Positions 16,478 to 22,992 are shown, numbered from the stretch's first letter. The stretch is DNA of 27,160 nucleotides from Candidatus Caenarcanales bacterium (GCA_947489925.1 CANLFK010000007.1:1-27160); one strand, 5' to 3'. The notes: generated by a model from the sequence alone, not told the origin. A program made the numbers and translations.

Positions 16478-16798
16478 TTATTTTTTTTCTGTTTCAAATT
16501 CTTCATCAGATAAAATGCCTTGTGATTTTAATTCCCCAAGTTTTTTCAGTTCGTCAAATTTGTTGGTTTTCTGAAAAGAACTTTGATTATTTTCTGTATT
16601 ATTATAATTTTTATTAAACTCTTCATCTGACATAGTGCAAAGAATTATTCCTTCAACGAATGCACAAACAGCAGGGATCAAAGTCCAGCATAAAATTAAA
16701 CAGAGTACGCCTTGCCCCGCTTGCCCTAAATAGAACTTATGCCCACCGAGTCCACCTAAAAAGAAAGCCAGTAAAGCCGCACTTGTTTTATTTTTCAT
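16478..16798 (-). CDS. TM2 domain protein with C-terminal SHOCT-like motif
   Basis: A 106-residue small membrane protein. Residues ~5-55 form a TM2 domain: two hydrophobic helices around GGLGGHKFYLGQAGQG and then LILCWTLIPAVCAFVEGIIL. After a polar Asn-rich linker, residues ~80-106 read DELKKLGELKSQGILSDEEFE, a SHOCT-type short helix motif that usually continues with KKKLL but here stops at ETEKK. The stop lies directly after an A8 run; a -1 slip there would continue into a further hydrophobic segment. ATG start preceded by AAAGGA about 12 nt upstream. It lies in the short segment between copies A and B of the desaturase-tail repeat and was probably carried in. Confidence 0.85.
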   Translation of the reverse strand: MKNKTSAALLAFFLGGLGGHKFYLGQAGQGVLCLILCWTLIPAVCAFVEGIILCTMSDEEFNKNYNNTENNQSSFQKTNKFDELKKLGELKSQGILSDEEFETEKK

Positions 16799-16826
16799 AT
16801 ATTAAATCTTTTCCTTTACTAATTTA

Positions 16827-16910
16827 TTACCAAGTATCCTCTTTTTGTTTAGAAAAATCATATCTAATTTTATCCCAAATATATCTTTCGCTTATTGTTT
16901 CTAAAGTCAT
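16827..16910 (-). CDS. Possible 27-aa small protein upstream of the TM2 gene
   Basis: ATG at 16910 to TAA at 16827 encodes a charged, aromatic-rich peptide starting MTLETISERYIWDKIRYDF and ending EDTW. It is preceded by a GGGGGA run about 8 nt before the ATG, a plausible Shine-Dalgarno, though that run belongs to the edge of the adjacent repeat. It lies 28 nt upstream of the TM2 gene on the same strand. The composition is protein-like for such an AT-rich stretch. It may instead be the 5' fragment of a longer gene. Confidence 0.35.
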   Translation of the reverse strand: MTLETISERYIWDKIRYDFSKQKEDTW

Positions 16911-16920
16911 TATTATTTCC

Positions 16921-16970
16921 CCCTGAATCACAGATTAACGCAGATTAAAACATTACACAGATACTTTAGA
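16921..16970 (+). repeat. Single arm of the CTGAATCRCAGATT repeat family
   Basis: Begins CTGAATCACAGATTAACGCA and ends TACACAGATACTTTA, matching the left arm of the palindromic element at 9546-9757. No inverted partner is seen nearby, so this is a solo arm. Confidence 0.7.
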
Positions 16971-16986
16971 TAAAAGAAAAGAAGTA

Positions 16987-17022
16987 ATGAAAATTCAAGC
17001 TTTATTTTTGCAAAAGTCATAG
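16987..17022 (+). pseudogene. hicB 5' remnant fused to desaturase-tail copy B
   Basis: ATGAAAATTCAAGC is identical to the first 14 nt of all three hicB genes downstream (MKIQA), and the preceding GATAAAAGAAAAGAAGTA resembles their leader (GATAAGAAAAAAATAAA). The frame then reads LFLQKS and stops at 17022, where copy B has already begun. It looks like the scar of a hic cassette deleted or recombined at this point. Confidence 0.5.
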
Positions 17023-17110
17023 TATGGAAGGAGCAGTTCGCAGTGGTAATAGAGCCGCTGATGTTATTATTTGTTCGGAAAATAAACAAAATTGGCAAGA
17101 CAGAGAGTAA
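17021..17110 (+). repeat. Desaturase 3'-end repeat, copy B
   Basis: 77 of 79 positions identical to copy A over 17021-17099. From the ATG at 17024 it still encodes MEGAVRSGNRAADVIIC and then SENKQNWQDRE before TAA at 17110, so the coding frame and a stop are preserved although it is detached from the gene body. The last codons differ from copy A (QDRE versus QATD). Confidence 0.95.
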
Positions 17111-17126
17111 AAAATATTTTTATAAA

Positions 17127-17771
17127 CTACCTTTGTATGTTGATTAAAGGGTTATTATAAAAATTCCTAAACTTTTGAGCATAAATTGATTTGTTTTCAG
17201 GATTCAATAAATTTTGACCAGCAGGAGTAACTTTACAGACATTCCCCTCGCATTTTAGAGCCTCACTTCTAATGAATTCCTGTTTTTGTAGGTGTTCTAT
17301 TTTCTTATTATGTTCTACGGATTTTTCGTTATCTCTTAACCAGTCAGATACACTTATTCCTCCTTTATTTTGTCCTGCTGGAGGTAATCGTCTTGTATCC
17401 GTAGCCGCTGGTCGTCCAGTAATAGACATTTTGCTTTCATTCTGATTTAGTCTTTCTATTCCTATTTCTACATTCTTTGTTGAAGGTAATTTTCTTGCTG
17501 GTGGTAAAGATCTAGCTGAAATTACTTTTTCTTTGGGTAATTCTTTTTGTAAAGTAGAAAGTCCTTTCAGTGCTTTTGAAGTTTGATTCTGAGTTACCTT
17601 GAATAAGTCTGAAGCCTTTTGGGAAACTGTTCTTATACTTGGCAACTCTCTTTCTATTGTTTGTGCCGCTTTATTTGCTAAAACTGCTACTTTTGCAATC
17701 GGATTAGCCCAAGTACTTAAATTACAAGTAATGAGTAGTATTAAACAAAGTATTTTAATTGTATTTTTCAT
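17127..17771 (-). CDS. Secreted protein, last gene of the caspase operon
   Basis: A 214-residue protein with a classical signal peptide: MKNTIKI, a hydrophobic core, and a likely cleavage after STWA (residue 22). The mature part is helical and Lys/Gln-rich, then contains two Arg/Leu-Pro-Pro elements (ARSLPPARKLPS and RRLPPAGQ). It ends in a compact region with KCEGNVCKVTPAGQNLL, which vaguely resembles a winged-helix C-terminus and has two cysteines. No family recognised. It starts 1 nt after the stop of the caspase-like gene with AAAGGA about 10 nt upstream of the ATG, so it is clearly part of that operon. An exported partner for a cytoplasmic caspase-like protein is unexpected; it might be an envelope target or a sensor. 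Confidence 0.75.
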   Translation of the reverse strand: MKNTIKILCLILLITCNLSTWANPIAKVAVLANKAAQTIERELPSIRTVSQKASDLFKVTQNQTSKALKGLSTLQKELPKEKVISARSLPPARKLPSTKNVEIGIERLNQNESKMSITGRPAATDTRRLPPAGQNKGGISVSDWLRDNEKSVEHNKKIEHLQKQEFIRSEALKCEGNVCKVTPAGQNLLNPENKSIYAQKFRNFYNNPLINIQR

Positions 17772-17772
17772 T

Positions 17773-19665
17773 TTAAAAAATTCCTTTTCTAAGTCTTTGC
17801 CAGTAATATTTACCTAGCTCTGTTAGTTCGTATTCAATAATAAATTGGCTTAACTCAGTAATTTCTTTATTGGACATTTCATTAGCGGATATTTTTTCGT
17901 AATGTTTACCGAATATTTCGTAAGAAGGTTTATTATTGTCATGTTTTTCTTCTGAATCTTTCTTTTCTACATACTTTACTAAGCCTTTTCCAGTCATACC
18001 TAAAAGTAATAAATTTCGATAGTCTTCTACTGACTTAGAATAATATTTAACTTTCTTATCTAAATCTAATGTGAAAGTTTCTGTTCCTTTTAATAATCCT
18101 GTTTCTTTCAAATCTAGTTCTATATTTTTAATTAGATTGCTTAGACTATATTTTTCTTTGTCGGTATTTTGAGTGTTAGTTTGAGCCTTTATATTTAAGC
18201 TCTCTATTTCTTCCTCTAGTCTTTTAATTTCTGCTTCTGGATTTTTAGATAAAATGTAATTTCTATATTCTCTTAGTAAAAAATATATAGATTCTTTAGT
18301 ATCAGGAAGGTCTTGTTTTAAAAGTGAATACTTCATTCTAAGTTCAATAACTTGGTTCGGACTCAGTTCAACATTTTCTTTCAAATATAAACCTTGTACT
18401 AAATTTACTTGATTAGTATCATTTCGCTCTTTTAATTGAACTTCTAGTGGATAGACAAAATACTTTGCATTTTCAATCAAGTTTTTATTCTTTTCTATAT
18501 CCTTTTCTATTCTCTGTACTTTTTCTTTTGTTATAAAATTGTCTAATTCTGGATAAGCAAAAATACTTAAACCAAATTTACTATCTTCAGTATCAAAATA
18601 TTCAACTAATTTCCCCAAAGTATCCTTTTCAATTGATGGAGATACTTGCCTTAATATACAATCGGCTTTTGATGATGTTCTTAAAATTGGTCTTTGATCA
18701 TTATAAAAACAAATTTCATCAATAAAAGAATATAAACTAAAAGTAGTTATATCTCCGACCAAATTTGCGGCTCCACCTTTCAAGGCTGAAATTAATTTAT
18801 TCGTGAAAAAAGAAGTAATCTCTTTACTTTTTGCCTGAGATAATTCATTATTTCTCGATGAGCATAATAAAGTAATACCATCTTTAAGTAGTACAATATC
18901 TTTAAAAAACTTTTCTGGAGCTAAACCTAAACAACCACTAAAACAACAATCCAAAATCACAATTTTATTTTTAACACTAGAACTAATCAACAATTCCAAA
19001 AGCCAATCAAACTTTATACCTTGATAATTGTTACTTCCATAATCATAAGGTATAAGTTCAGCATATTTTCCGCTTTCATTCCAATTTGCATGTCCAGAAA
19101 AATAAAATAAAGCTGTTGAAACTTCGCTCTGAAAGAGATTTTTTAATTCTTTTTCTATTTCGTTCTTATCTGCAATTTCAAAGCAACTTTCACATTTTTC
19201 ATAAAAAGAGCCTTCCTTTATTATTTCATTTATTATTTCTATATTTCTTTTGCATTTTTTTAATTTAGCTTCTATTTTTTCTTTCTTTTCCTGCTCTTTG
19301 CATTTGTTTAATTCATCTTTTTCTAATTTTTCTAATTGCTTTTTCTCTTCTTCTAATTCACCTTTTATTATTTTTATTGATTTAGGGAGAAGACAAGTAA
19401 CTTGAAAATTAGAGCTTTTATCTTTATCCCCATTATTACTAAGTAAATTAGCTACTTGTAAAGAATCATACATTGCAGCTTTAATCTCTGGAATGCCACT
19501 TTTATTCACTTCTTTTGTAATTGCTTCACCTTCAAGAAGCTCCAAAACAGCTTTAATAATTTTTATATTTCTTTCATCATCATCGTTATTATTGTTGTTA
19601 TTTGTGTTTTCTGATGTGATTTCTGATACACCAACAACCAAAGCCGCTCTATCTTCTATAGCCAT
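17773..19665 (-). CDS. Caspase-like cysteine protease (peptidase C14 type) with coiled-coil insertion
   Basis: A 630-residue protein with a bacterial caspase-fold domain in about residues 1-330. AALVVGVSE (7-15) is the first strand and AMYDSLQVANLL (64-75) the following helix. A Lys/Glu-rich coiled-coil insertion follows (about 100-145). FYFSGHA places the catalytic His at 192, VILDCCFSG the catalytic Cys at 241, and TLLCSSRNNELS (265-276) plus FFTNKLISALKGG (286-298) complete the fold. The residue after the catalytic His region is Ala where Gly is usual (SGHA for SGHG). Residues ~380-510 are helical, and the last ~100 residues end in EYELTELGKYYWQRL, resembling a winged-helix C-terminus. Bacterial caspase-like proteases often act in conflict or cell-suicide systems; the substrate here is unknown. 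Third gene of a four-gene operon; AAAGGA 7 nt before the ATG. Confidence 0.85.
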   Translation of the reverse strand: MAIEDRAALVVGVSEITSENTNNNNNNDDDERNIKIIKAVLELLEGEAITKEVNKSGIPEIKAAMYDSLQVANLLSNNGDKDKSSNFQVTCLLPKSIKIIKGELEEEKKQLEKLEKDELNKCKEQEKKEKIEAKLKKCKRNIEIINEIIKEGSFYEKCESCFEIADKNEIEKELKNLFQSEVSTALFYFSGHANWNESGKYAELIPYDYGSNNYQGIKFDWLLELLISSSVKNKIVILDCCFSGCLGLAPEKFFKDIVLLKDGITLLCSSRNNELSQAKSKEITSFFTNKLISALKGGAANLVGDITTFSLYSFIDEICFYNDQRPILRTSSKADCILRQVSPSIEKDTLGKLVEYFDTEDSKFGLSIFAYPELDNFITKEKVQRIEKDIEKNKNLIENAKYFVYPLEVQLKERNDTNQVNLVQGLYLKENVELSPNQVIELRMKYSLLKQDLPDTKESIYFLLREYRNYILSKNPEAEIKRLEEEIESLNIKAQTNTQNTDKEKYSLSNLIKNIELDLKETGLLKGTETFTLDLDKKVKYYSKSVEDYRNLLLLGMTGKGLVKYVEKKDSEEKHDNNKPSYEIFGKHYEKISANEMSNKEITELSQFIIEYELTELGKYYWQRLRKGIF

Positions 19666-19669
19666 TCTC

Positions 19670-20740
19670 TTATCCTTTTCTCACCTTGAAAGCAGTTTTT
19701 TGCCAGAGTGGTTTAATTTCTGTGTTGCAAAAAACAATATTATTATTAGCAAGTTTTATTCCCTTTATAGCCAATTCAGCTAGTTTTTTATGATTACGAG
19801 AAGACTTGTCTAATAAATCAAATTCATTTTTTAGTTTTTTTAATTCTTCTGTTTGTTTCGGAAAATGCTCAGCAGACTTGGCAATAATAGATATAAACGG
19901 ACTCATAAAATTAAGGAGCTGAAGAAATTGATCAACAGGAATTTGATTAATAGTATCTAAGAGGTCTTGAATAAAATTATTGTGAACTTGGGTGCTTGCT
20001 TGACTTTGTTGTAAATGCGGACTGATTACACGAGAATTGTTGTTTAAGTTCTCCTGAGAATACAATGCTCCTCTTTGCCCGAATTGCAAAGTACCATGAC
20101 TTTCTCTGGGTTGTATAGGATGGGGAGATACAGCTCTGTTAGTATTATTAAGTTCCTCTTTAGTTTCTGTTCTCGGGGAGTTGTAGTAATGAGGAGGCAG
20201 AGAGCGAGAGGAGTATCCAGCTCTACCAGTATTATTAGTTTCCTCTTGATCTTGCGATTTTGTGGGCTGAGAGCGATTTTGTGGGCTATAGAGAGGAATG
20301 TAGGTGAAAGCACTAATGCCACCAATACTTTTATCTATGTCAGTATCATTGAGTTCTTCTAATAAATTTTGTAAATAATCTCTTTGATCTTGCTCCAAAA
20401 AGTTTTCATTATCAGTTAAAAACTGTATCCATGACTGAAAAGAAAAATGATTTTGGACTTTGCCATCAAATAATTTTTTTATAATTCCAAAAGCTTCATT
20501 TCTATCATCATTTTTATAAATATTATTAATCTCAAACCATAAAACAAAAATGTCTGCAATTTGATTAACCTTCTCTGTTCCAGAAATATTACTTATAAAA
20601 TCTTGGTCTAAAATATTTCTTTTATCTCCATCTGATAAATAATCAAGTTCATCTTTTAAATAATCTTTTTTCTCTGTTAAAGAATCACAGTCTTTTAGCT
20701 TGGATTTTAATTCGTCTAAATATTGAATTTCAGTTGTCAT
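19670..20740 (-). CDS. Helical protein with repetitive linker, possible adaptor of the caspase system
   Basis: A 356-residue protein of no recognised family. Residues 1-140 are acidic and helical and could be a small interaction domain. Residues ~150-250 are a low-complexity Ser/Pro/Asn/Gln/Arg linker containing three degenerate repeats built on EE.NNT.RA and SP (at about 166, 195 and 229). Residues ~255-356 are again helical (FIQDLLDTINQIPVDQFLQLL, then Lys/Glu-rich). Two interaction modules joined by a flexible linker is the layout expected of an adaptor, but this is inference. It starts 3 nt after the upstream gene and ends 4 nt before the caspase-like gene. AAGGAG lies about 11 nt before its ATG and overlaps the end of the upstream gene. 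The linker string SRSLPP is echoed in the secreted protein (ARSLPP). Confidence 0.75.
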   Translation of the reverse strand: MTTEIQYLDELKSKLKDCDSLTEKKDYLKDELDYLSDGDKRNILDQDFISNISGTEKVNQIADIFVLWFEINNIYKNDDRNEAFGIIKKLFDGKVQNHFSFQSWIQFLTDNENFLEQDQRDYLQNLLEELNDTDIDKSIGGISAFTYIPLYSPQNRSQPTKSQDQEETNNTGRAGYSSRSLPPHYYNSPRTETKEELNNTNRAVSPHPIQPRESHGTLQFGQRGALYSQENLNNNSRVISPHLQQSQASTQVHNNFIQDLLDTINQIPVDQFLQLLNFMSPFISIIAKSAEHFPKQTEELKKLKNEFDLLDKSSRNHKKLAELAIKGIKLANNNIVFCNTEIKPLWQKTAFKVRKG

Positions 20741-20743
20741 TTT

Positions 20744-21550
20744 TTAATTGTCTCCTTCGGATTTTGTTAGTATTTCTTGTGCAATTTTAGGTTCTCTCTT
20801 TTCTCCTTCTATTTTAGGAGTATTATCTACAATAAAGAATTCACCTTCCAGTCTGTTAGGAGGAGCTTTATTATATTTGCATACACCGCAATCTTCATTA
20901 TGATAATTTTCAGTATAAAAAACTACAGATTTCTTAGTATCTGGATCAGTAACTTCAATACCAATTTTGTTAGAATGTTCGCCCCAGTCATAAATTTTAA
21001 AGTCTGGCAATTGATCAATTTCAGTTGTTGAAAGATAGCCTTCATCAAGAAATGCTCCACTTTCGCTCACTGATAAAAAATGCAAAACTTCTTTTTTATC
21101 AACTTGTTTTTTAGTAAAAAAGTCTATTCCAGACTCGACACTCCATCCAAATCCACTCCAGTAAATACTTTCCCACTTAGCTTTAAATACTTCATTTTCA
21201 TTATTTTCAAGTTTTAAAACACCACTTTTAGCAAAAGGCGAAGAATAAAAAGATAAAAAACTACCTTTATAAATAATTCCATTTCCACGAAAATTAATTG
21301 CATTTGCATCACCTAATCGCCATTGAATATCAAAAATTTCATTCTCTTTATAAATTAGGTTGCCAGAAAATGTATTTTCACCTATTAAAACTTTCCCAAC
21401 ATAAGGTTCGCAGTTTGTAACTTTACTTATATCCCACCATGGCGTTGTTAGAAAATCTGAGGAATTTAAAATCTCTTTTTCTTCATTTTTTATTAATTGC
21501 TTTAACCCATCAATTAGAAAAGTGACAATCTCTTTTTTTTCTACTGACAT
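20744..21550 (-). CDS. Unknown beta-rich protein, first gene of the caspase operon
   Basis: A 268-residue protein I do not recognise. The first 30 residues are a charged helix. Residues ~45-145 contain recurring short strands with Gly, Tyr/Phe and Trp (TFSGNLIYK, FRGNGIIYKGSF, VFKAKWESIYWSGFGW), loosely like MORN-type or other beta-repeat sensors. A C-x2-C pair (CGVC) lies near residue 221, and the tail is Lys/Glu/Pro-rich. I chose the ATG at 21550 because AAGG stands 6 nt upstream; a GTG two codons earlier is possible but sits inside that site. It is divergent from the hicBA array with a ~135-nt shared upstream region, and leads the operon with 3-4 nt or shorter gaps throughout. Confidence 0.75.
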   Translation of the reverse strand: MSVEKKEIVTFLIDGLKQLIKNEEKEILNSSDFLTTPWWDISKVTNCEPYVGKVLIGENTFSGNLIYKENEIFDIQWRLGDANAINFRGNGIIYKGSFLSFYSSPFAKSGVLKLENNENEVFKAKWESIYWSGFGWSVESGIDFFTKKQVDKKEVLHFLSVSESGAFLDEGYLSTTEIDQLPDFKIYDWGEHSNKIGIEVTDPDTKKSVVFYTENYHNEDCGVCKYNKAPPNRLEGEFFIVDNTPKIEGEKREPKIAQEILTKSEGDN

Positions 21551-21685
21551 CTTCACCCTTTTTATTAAATAATTTTAATTTTAAAAGATTCTAACAAGCA
21601 GGGATTCTTTCTATATAGACTAGATTTGTATTATTTTAATTTAATAATTTTTTAGGTAAAATGTAATTGATAAGAAAAAAATAAA
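21551..21685. promoter_or_regulatory. Divergent control region between the caspase operon and the hicBA array
   Basis: About 135 nt with no gene. It contains a 10-bp perfect palindrome TCTATATAGA (21610-21619), a possible operator. It also holds the hic leader shared by all three cassettes (about 21630-21685), with the -10-like TGTAAT at 21662-21667. No clear -35 on either strand. Confidence 0.4.
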
Positions 21686-21892
21686 ATGAAAATTCAAGCA
21701 ATTATTCACCAAGCAGAAGAGGGCGGTTACTGGGCGGAAGTACCAGCTTTACCCGGTTGTTTTACTCAGGGCGAAACCATCGAAGAGATAACTAAAAACT
21801 TAAAAGAGTCCGCAGAAGGTTGGCTGGAGGCAATGAATATCCCTGAAGGTGAGCTAGATAAGCAATCTCAATTAATGGAGTTTAATTTGTGA
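21686..21892 (+). CDS. hicB: HicB-type antitoxin, cassette 1
   Basis: A 68-residue HicB: MKIQAIIHQAEEGGYWAEVPALPGC is the typical partial RNase H-like fold start (given here as family landmark IIHQAEEGGYWAEVPALPGC), followed by TQGETIEEITKNLKESAEGW. HicB neutralises the HicA mRNA interferase by binding it. It is the short form without a C-terminal DNA-binding domain, so autoregulation by HicB alone is doubtful. It is translated first and its TGA overlaps the GTG start of hicA by 4 nt. No Shine-Dalgarno. Confidence 0.93.
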   Translation: MKIQAIIHQAEEGGYWAEVPALPGCFTQGETIEEITKNLKESAEGWLEAMNIPEGELDKQSQLMEFNL

Positions 21893-22098
21893 AAAGTTAT
21901 TCTGGTAAAGCATTTTGTAAAGTTTTAGAAAAACATGGCTGGATTCTTATTCGTGTTAATGGAAGTCATCATGTATACAGAAAAAAAGGCAATAATTTTG
22001 CAATTTCTGTACCAGTGCATTCAAATCAAGATTTAGGAGTTGGGATACTAAAATCAATAATGAAACAAGCCAACCTCACAGAAGAAGATTTAATTTAA
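21889..22098 (+). CDS. hicA: HicA-type mRNA interferase toxin, cassette 1
   Basis: A 69-residue HicA with a double-stranded RNA-binding-like fold. SGKAFCKVLEKHGW is the first helix; NGSHHVYRKKG holds the catalytic His; SVPVHSNQDLGVGILKSIM and KQANLTEEDLI form the end. Family members cleave mRNA when freed from HicB. The start codon is GTG in the GTGA overlap with hicB, implying coupled translation and a lower toxin than antitoxin yield. Catalytic residues are intact, so it is probably active. Confidence 0.93.
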   Translation: MKSYSGKAFCKVLEKHGWILIRVNGSHHVYRKKGNNFAISVPVHSNQDLGVGILKSIMKQANLTEEDLI

Positions 22099-22115
22099 TA
22101 ATTTTTTAGGTAAAA

Positions 22116-22121
22116 TATAAT
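22116..22121 (+). promoter_or_regulatory. -10 box in the hic leader of cassette 2
   Basis: A perfect TATAAT in the conserved leader, 19 nt before the hicB ATG; the same box recurs at 22552-22557 for cassette 3, and as TGTAAT at 21662-21667 for cassette 1. No strong -35. Each cassette could therefore be transcribed on its own, with a very short 5' leader. Confidence 0.4.
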
Positions 22122-22139
22122 TGATAAGAAAAAAACAAA

Positions 22140-22334
22140 ATGAAAATTCAAGCAATTATTCACAAAGCAGAAGAAGGCGGTTACTGGGCGGAAGTACCAG
22201 CTTTGCCCGGTTGTTTTACTGAAGGGGATTCGATTGAAGAACTTCAAAATAATTTAAAAGAAGCAATTGAACTTTATTTAAAGCCTTTACCTGATCAGCC
22301 ATTTCAAGGACAGATTTTGGAATTGACTTTATGA
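22140..22334 (+). CDS. hicB: HicB-type antitoxin, cassette 2
   Basis: A 64-residue short HicB. Its first ~30 residues are almost identical to those of cassettes 1 and 3 (through PALPGCFTEGDSIEE), while the C-terminal half (YLKPLPDQPFQGQILELTL) is different from both and shorter. The C-terminal part is what probably makes the pair specific. It ends in an ATGA overlap with hicA. Confidence 0.93.
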   Translation: MKIQAIIHKAEEGGYWAEVPALPGCFTEGDSIEELQNNLKEAIELYLKPLPDQPFQGQILELTL

Positions 22335-22534
22335 AATCAGTTTCTGGTAAAAAGCTGGCTAAAATTTTAGAAAGAAATGACTGGACGCTGGTTGATATTA
22401 ATGGTAGTCATTTTAAATATTGGAAGGAAAATAAAATAATAATACTCCCAATTCACGCAAACAGGGATATGAGAATAGGGACTTTAAAATCAATAATGAA
22501 ACAAGCGAACCTGACAGAAGAAGACTTAATTTAA
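22331..22534 (+). CDS. hicA: HicA-type mRNA interferase toxin, cassette 2
   Basis: A 67-residue HicA. SGKKLAKILERNDW leads to INGSHFKYWKENK, which keeps the catalytic His of GSH but has Phe where the other two copies have a second His. ILPIHANRDMRIGTLKSIM and KQANLTEEDLI follow. The last 15 residues are the same as in cassette 1. Starts with ATG in an ATGA overlap with its hicB. Probably active by the retained His. Confidence 0.92.
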   Translation: MKSVSGKKLAKILERNDWTLVDINGSHFKYWKENKIIILPIHANRDMRIGTLKSIMKQANLTEEDLI

Positions 22535-22575
22535 TAAATTTTTAGGTAAAATATAATTGATAAGAAAAAAATAAA

Positions 22576-22779
22576 ATGAAAATTCAAGCAATTATTCACA
22601 AAGCAGAAGAAGGCGGTTACTGGGCGGAAGTACCAGCTTTACCCGGTTGTATCACTGAAGGAGATTCTTGGGAGGAATTAATAGATAATTTAAGAGATGC
22701 CGTAGAAGGATGTTTGGAAGTTATTGCGGAAAGAAATTTTAAGAGTCAATCATCAGAACTTGTAGAAATTAATTTATGA
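22576..22779 (+). CDS. hicB: HicB-type antitoxin, cassette 3
   Basis: A 67-residue short HicB. The start matches cassette 2 (IIHKAEEGGYWAEVPALPGC), then diverges after ITEGDSWEELIDNLRDAVEG, with an acidic end (SSELVEINL). It lacks a DNA-binding domain like its siblings. It overlaps the following hicA by ATGA. Confidence 0.93.
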   Translation: MKIQAIIHKAEEGGYWAEVPALPGCITEGDSWEELIDNLRDAVEGCLEVIAERNFKSQSSELVEINL

Positions 22780-22985
22780 AGTCTGTATCAGGCAAAGAAC
22801 TTTGTAAAATCGTTCAAAATAAGGGCTGGATTTTAAAACGAATAAAAGGAAGTCATCATATCTTTGAAAAATCTGGACTGGAAGTAACTTTATCAATTCC
22901 AATTCATTCAAATAGGGATTTAAAAATAGGGACTTTAAAATCAATAATGAAACAAGCCAACCTGAGAGAGGAAGACTTAATTTAA
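22776..22985 (+). CDS. hicA: HicA-type mRNA interferase toxin, cassette 3
   Basis: A 69-residue HicA: SGKELCKIVQNKGW, then IKGSHHIFEKSG with the catalytic His, SIPIHSNRDLKIGTLKSIM and KQANLREEDLI. Catalytic site intact. Its stop is followed only 8 nt later by copy C of the desaturase 3' end, so this cassette marks the right edge of the apparent island. Confidence 0.93.
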   Translation: MKSVSGKELCKIVQNKGWILKRIKGSHHIFEKSGLEVTLSIPIHSNRDLKIGTLKSIMKQANLREEDLI

Positions 22986-22992
22986 TGTTTTA

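Larger units (their letters stand above)
16799..17126. other. Gap with repeat, hicB remnant and desaturase-tail copy B
   Basis: No full-length gene. It contains a possible 27-codon frame on the minus strand, one arm of the CTGAATCRCAGATT repeat family, the first five codons of a hicB-like gene, and copy B of the desaturase 3' end, each listed separately. Confidence 0.8.
21630..22985 (+). repeat. Tandem array of three HicB-HicA cassettes with conserved borders
   Basis: Three units with periods of 454 and 436 nt. The border block, running from the last ~15 codons of hicA (AAATCAATAATGAAACAAGC) through the leader (TTTTTTAGGTAAAATATAAT, then TTGATAAG) to about codon 30 of the next hicB, is nearly identical between units (22051-22226 against 22487-22662). 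The second half of hicB and the first half of hicA differ strongly. The first unit also keeps TTTAATTTAATAA upstream of its leader, matching a hicA 3' end, which suggests a former extra unit. Confidence 0.9.

Noticed and set aside
17773..19665. Protease as a CHAT-domain protein rather than a caspase-type one
   Set aside because: The FYFSGHA and VILDCCFSG strings fit the C14 caspase/metacaspase pattern better, and the TPR repeats common with CHAT are not seen; CHAT remains a minor alternative.
20044..20362. Two open frames (both strands) inside the linker-protein gene
   Set aside because: They come from the low-complexity linker region and have no independent start signals or motifs.
21630..22985. 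Regularly spaced repeats that might suggest a CRISPR array
   Set aside because: The repeat units are ~440 nt and each encodes a HicB-HicA pair; there are no short repeats with unique spacers.
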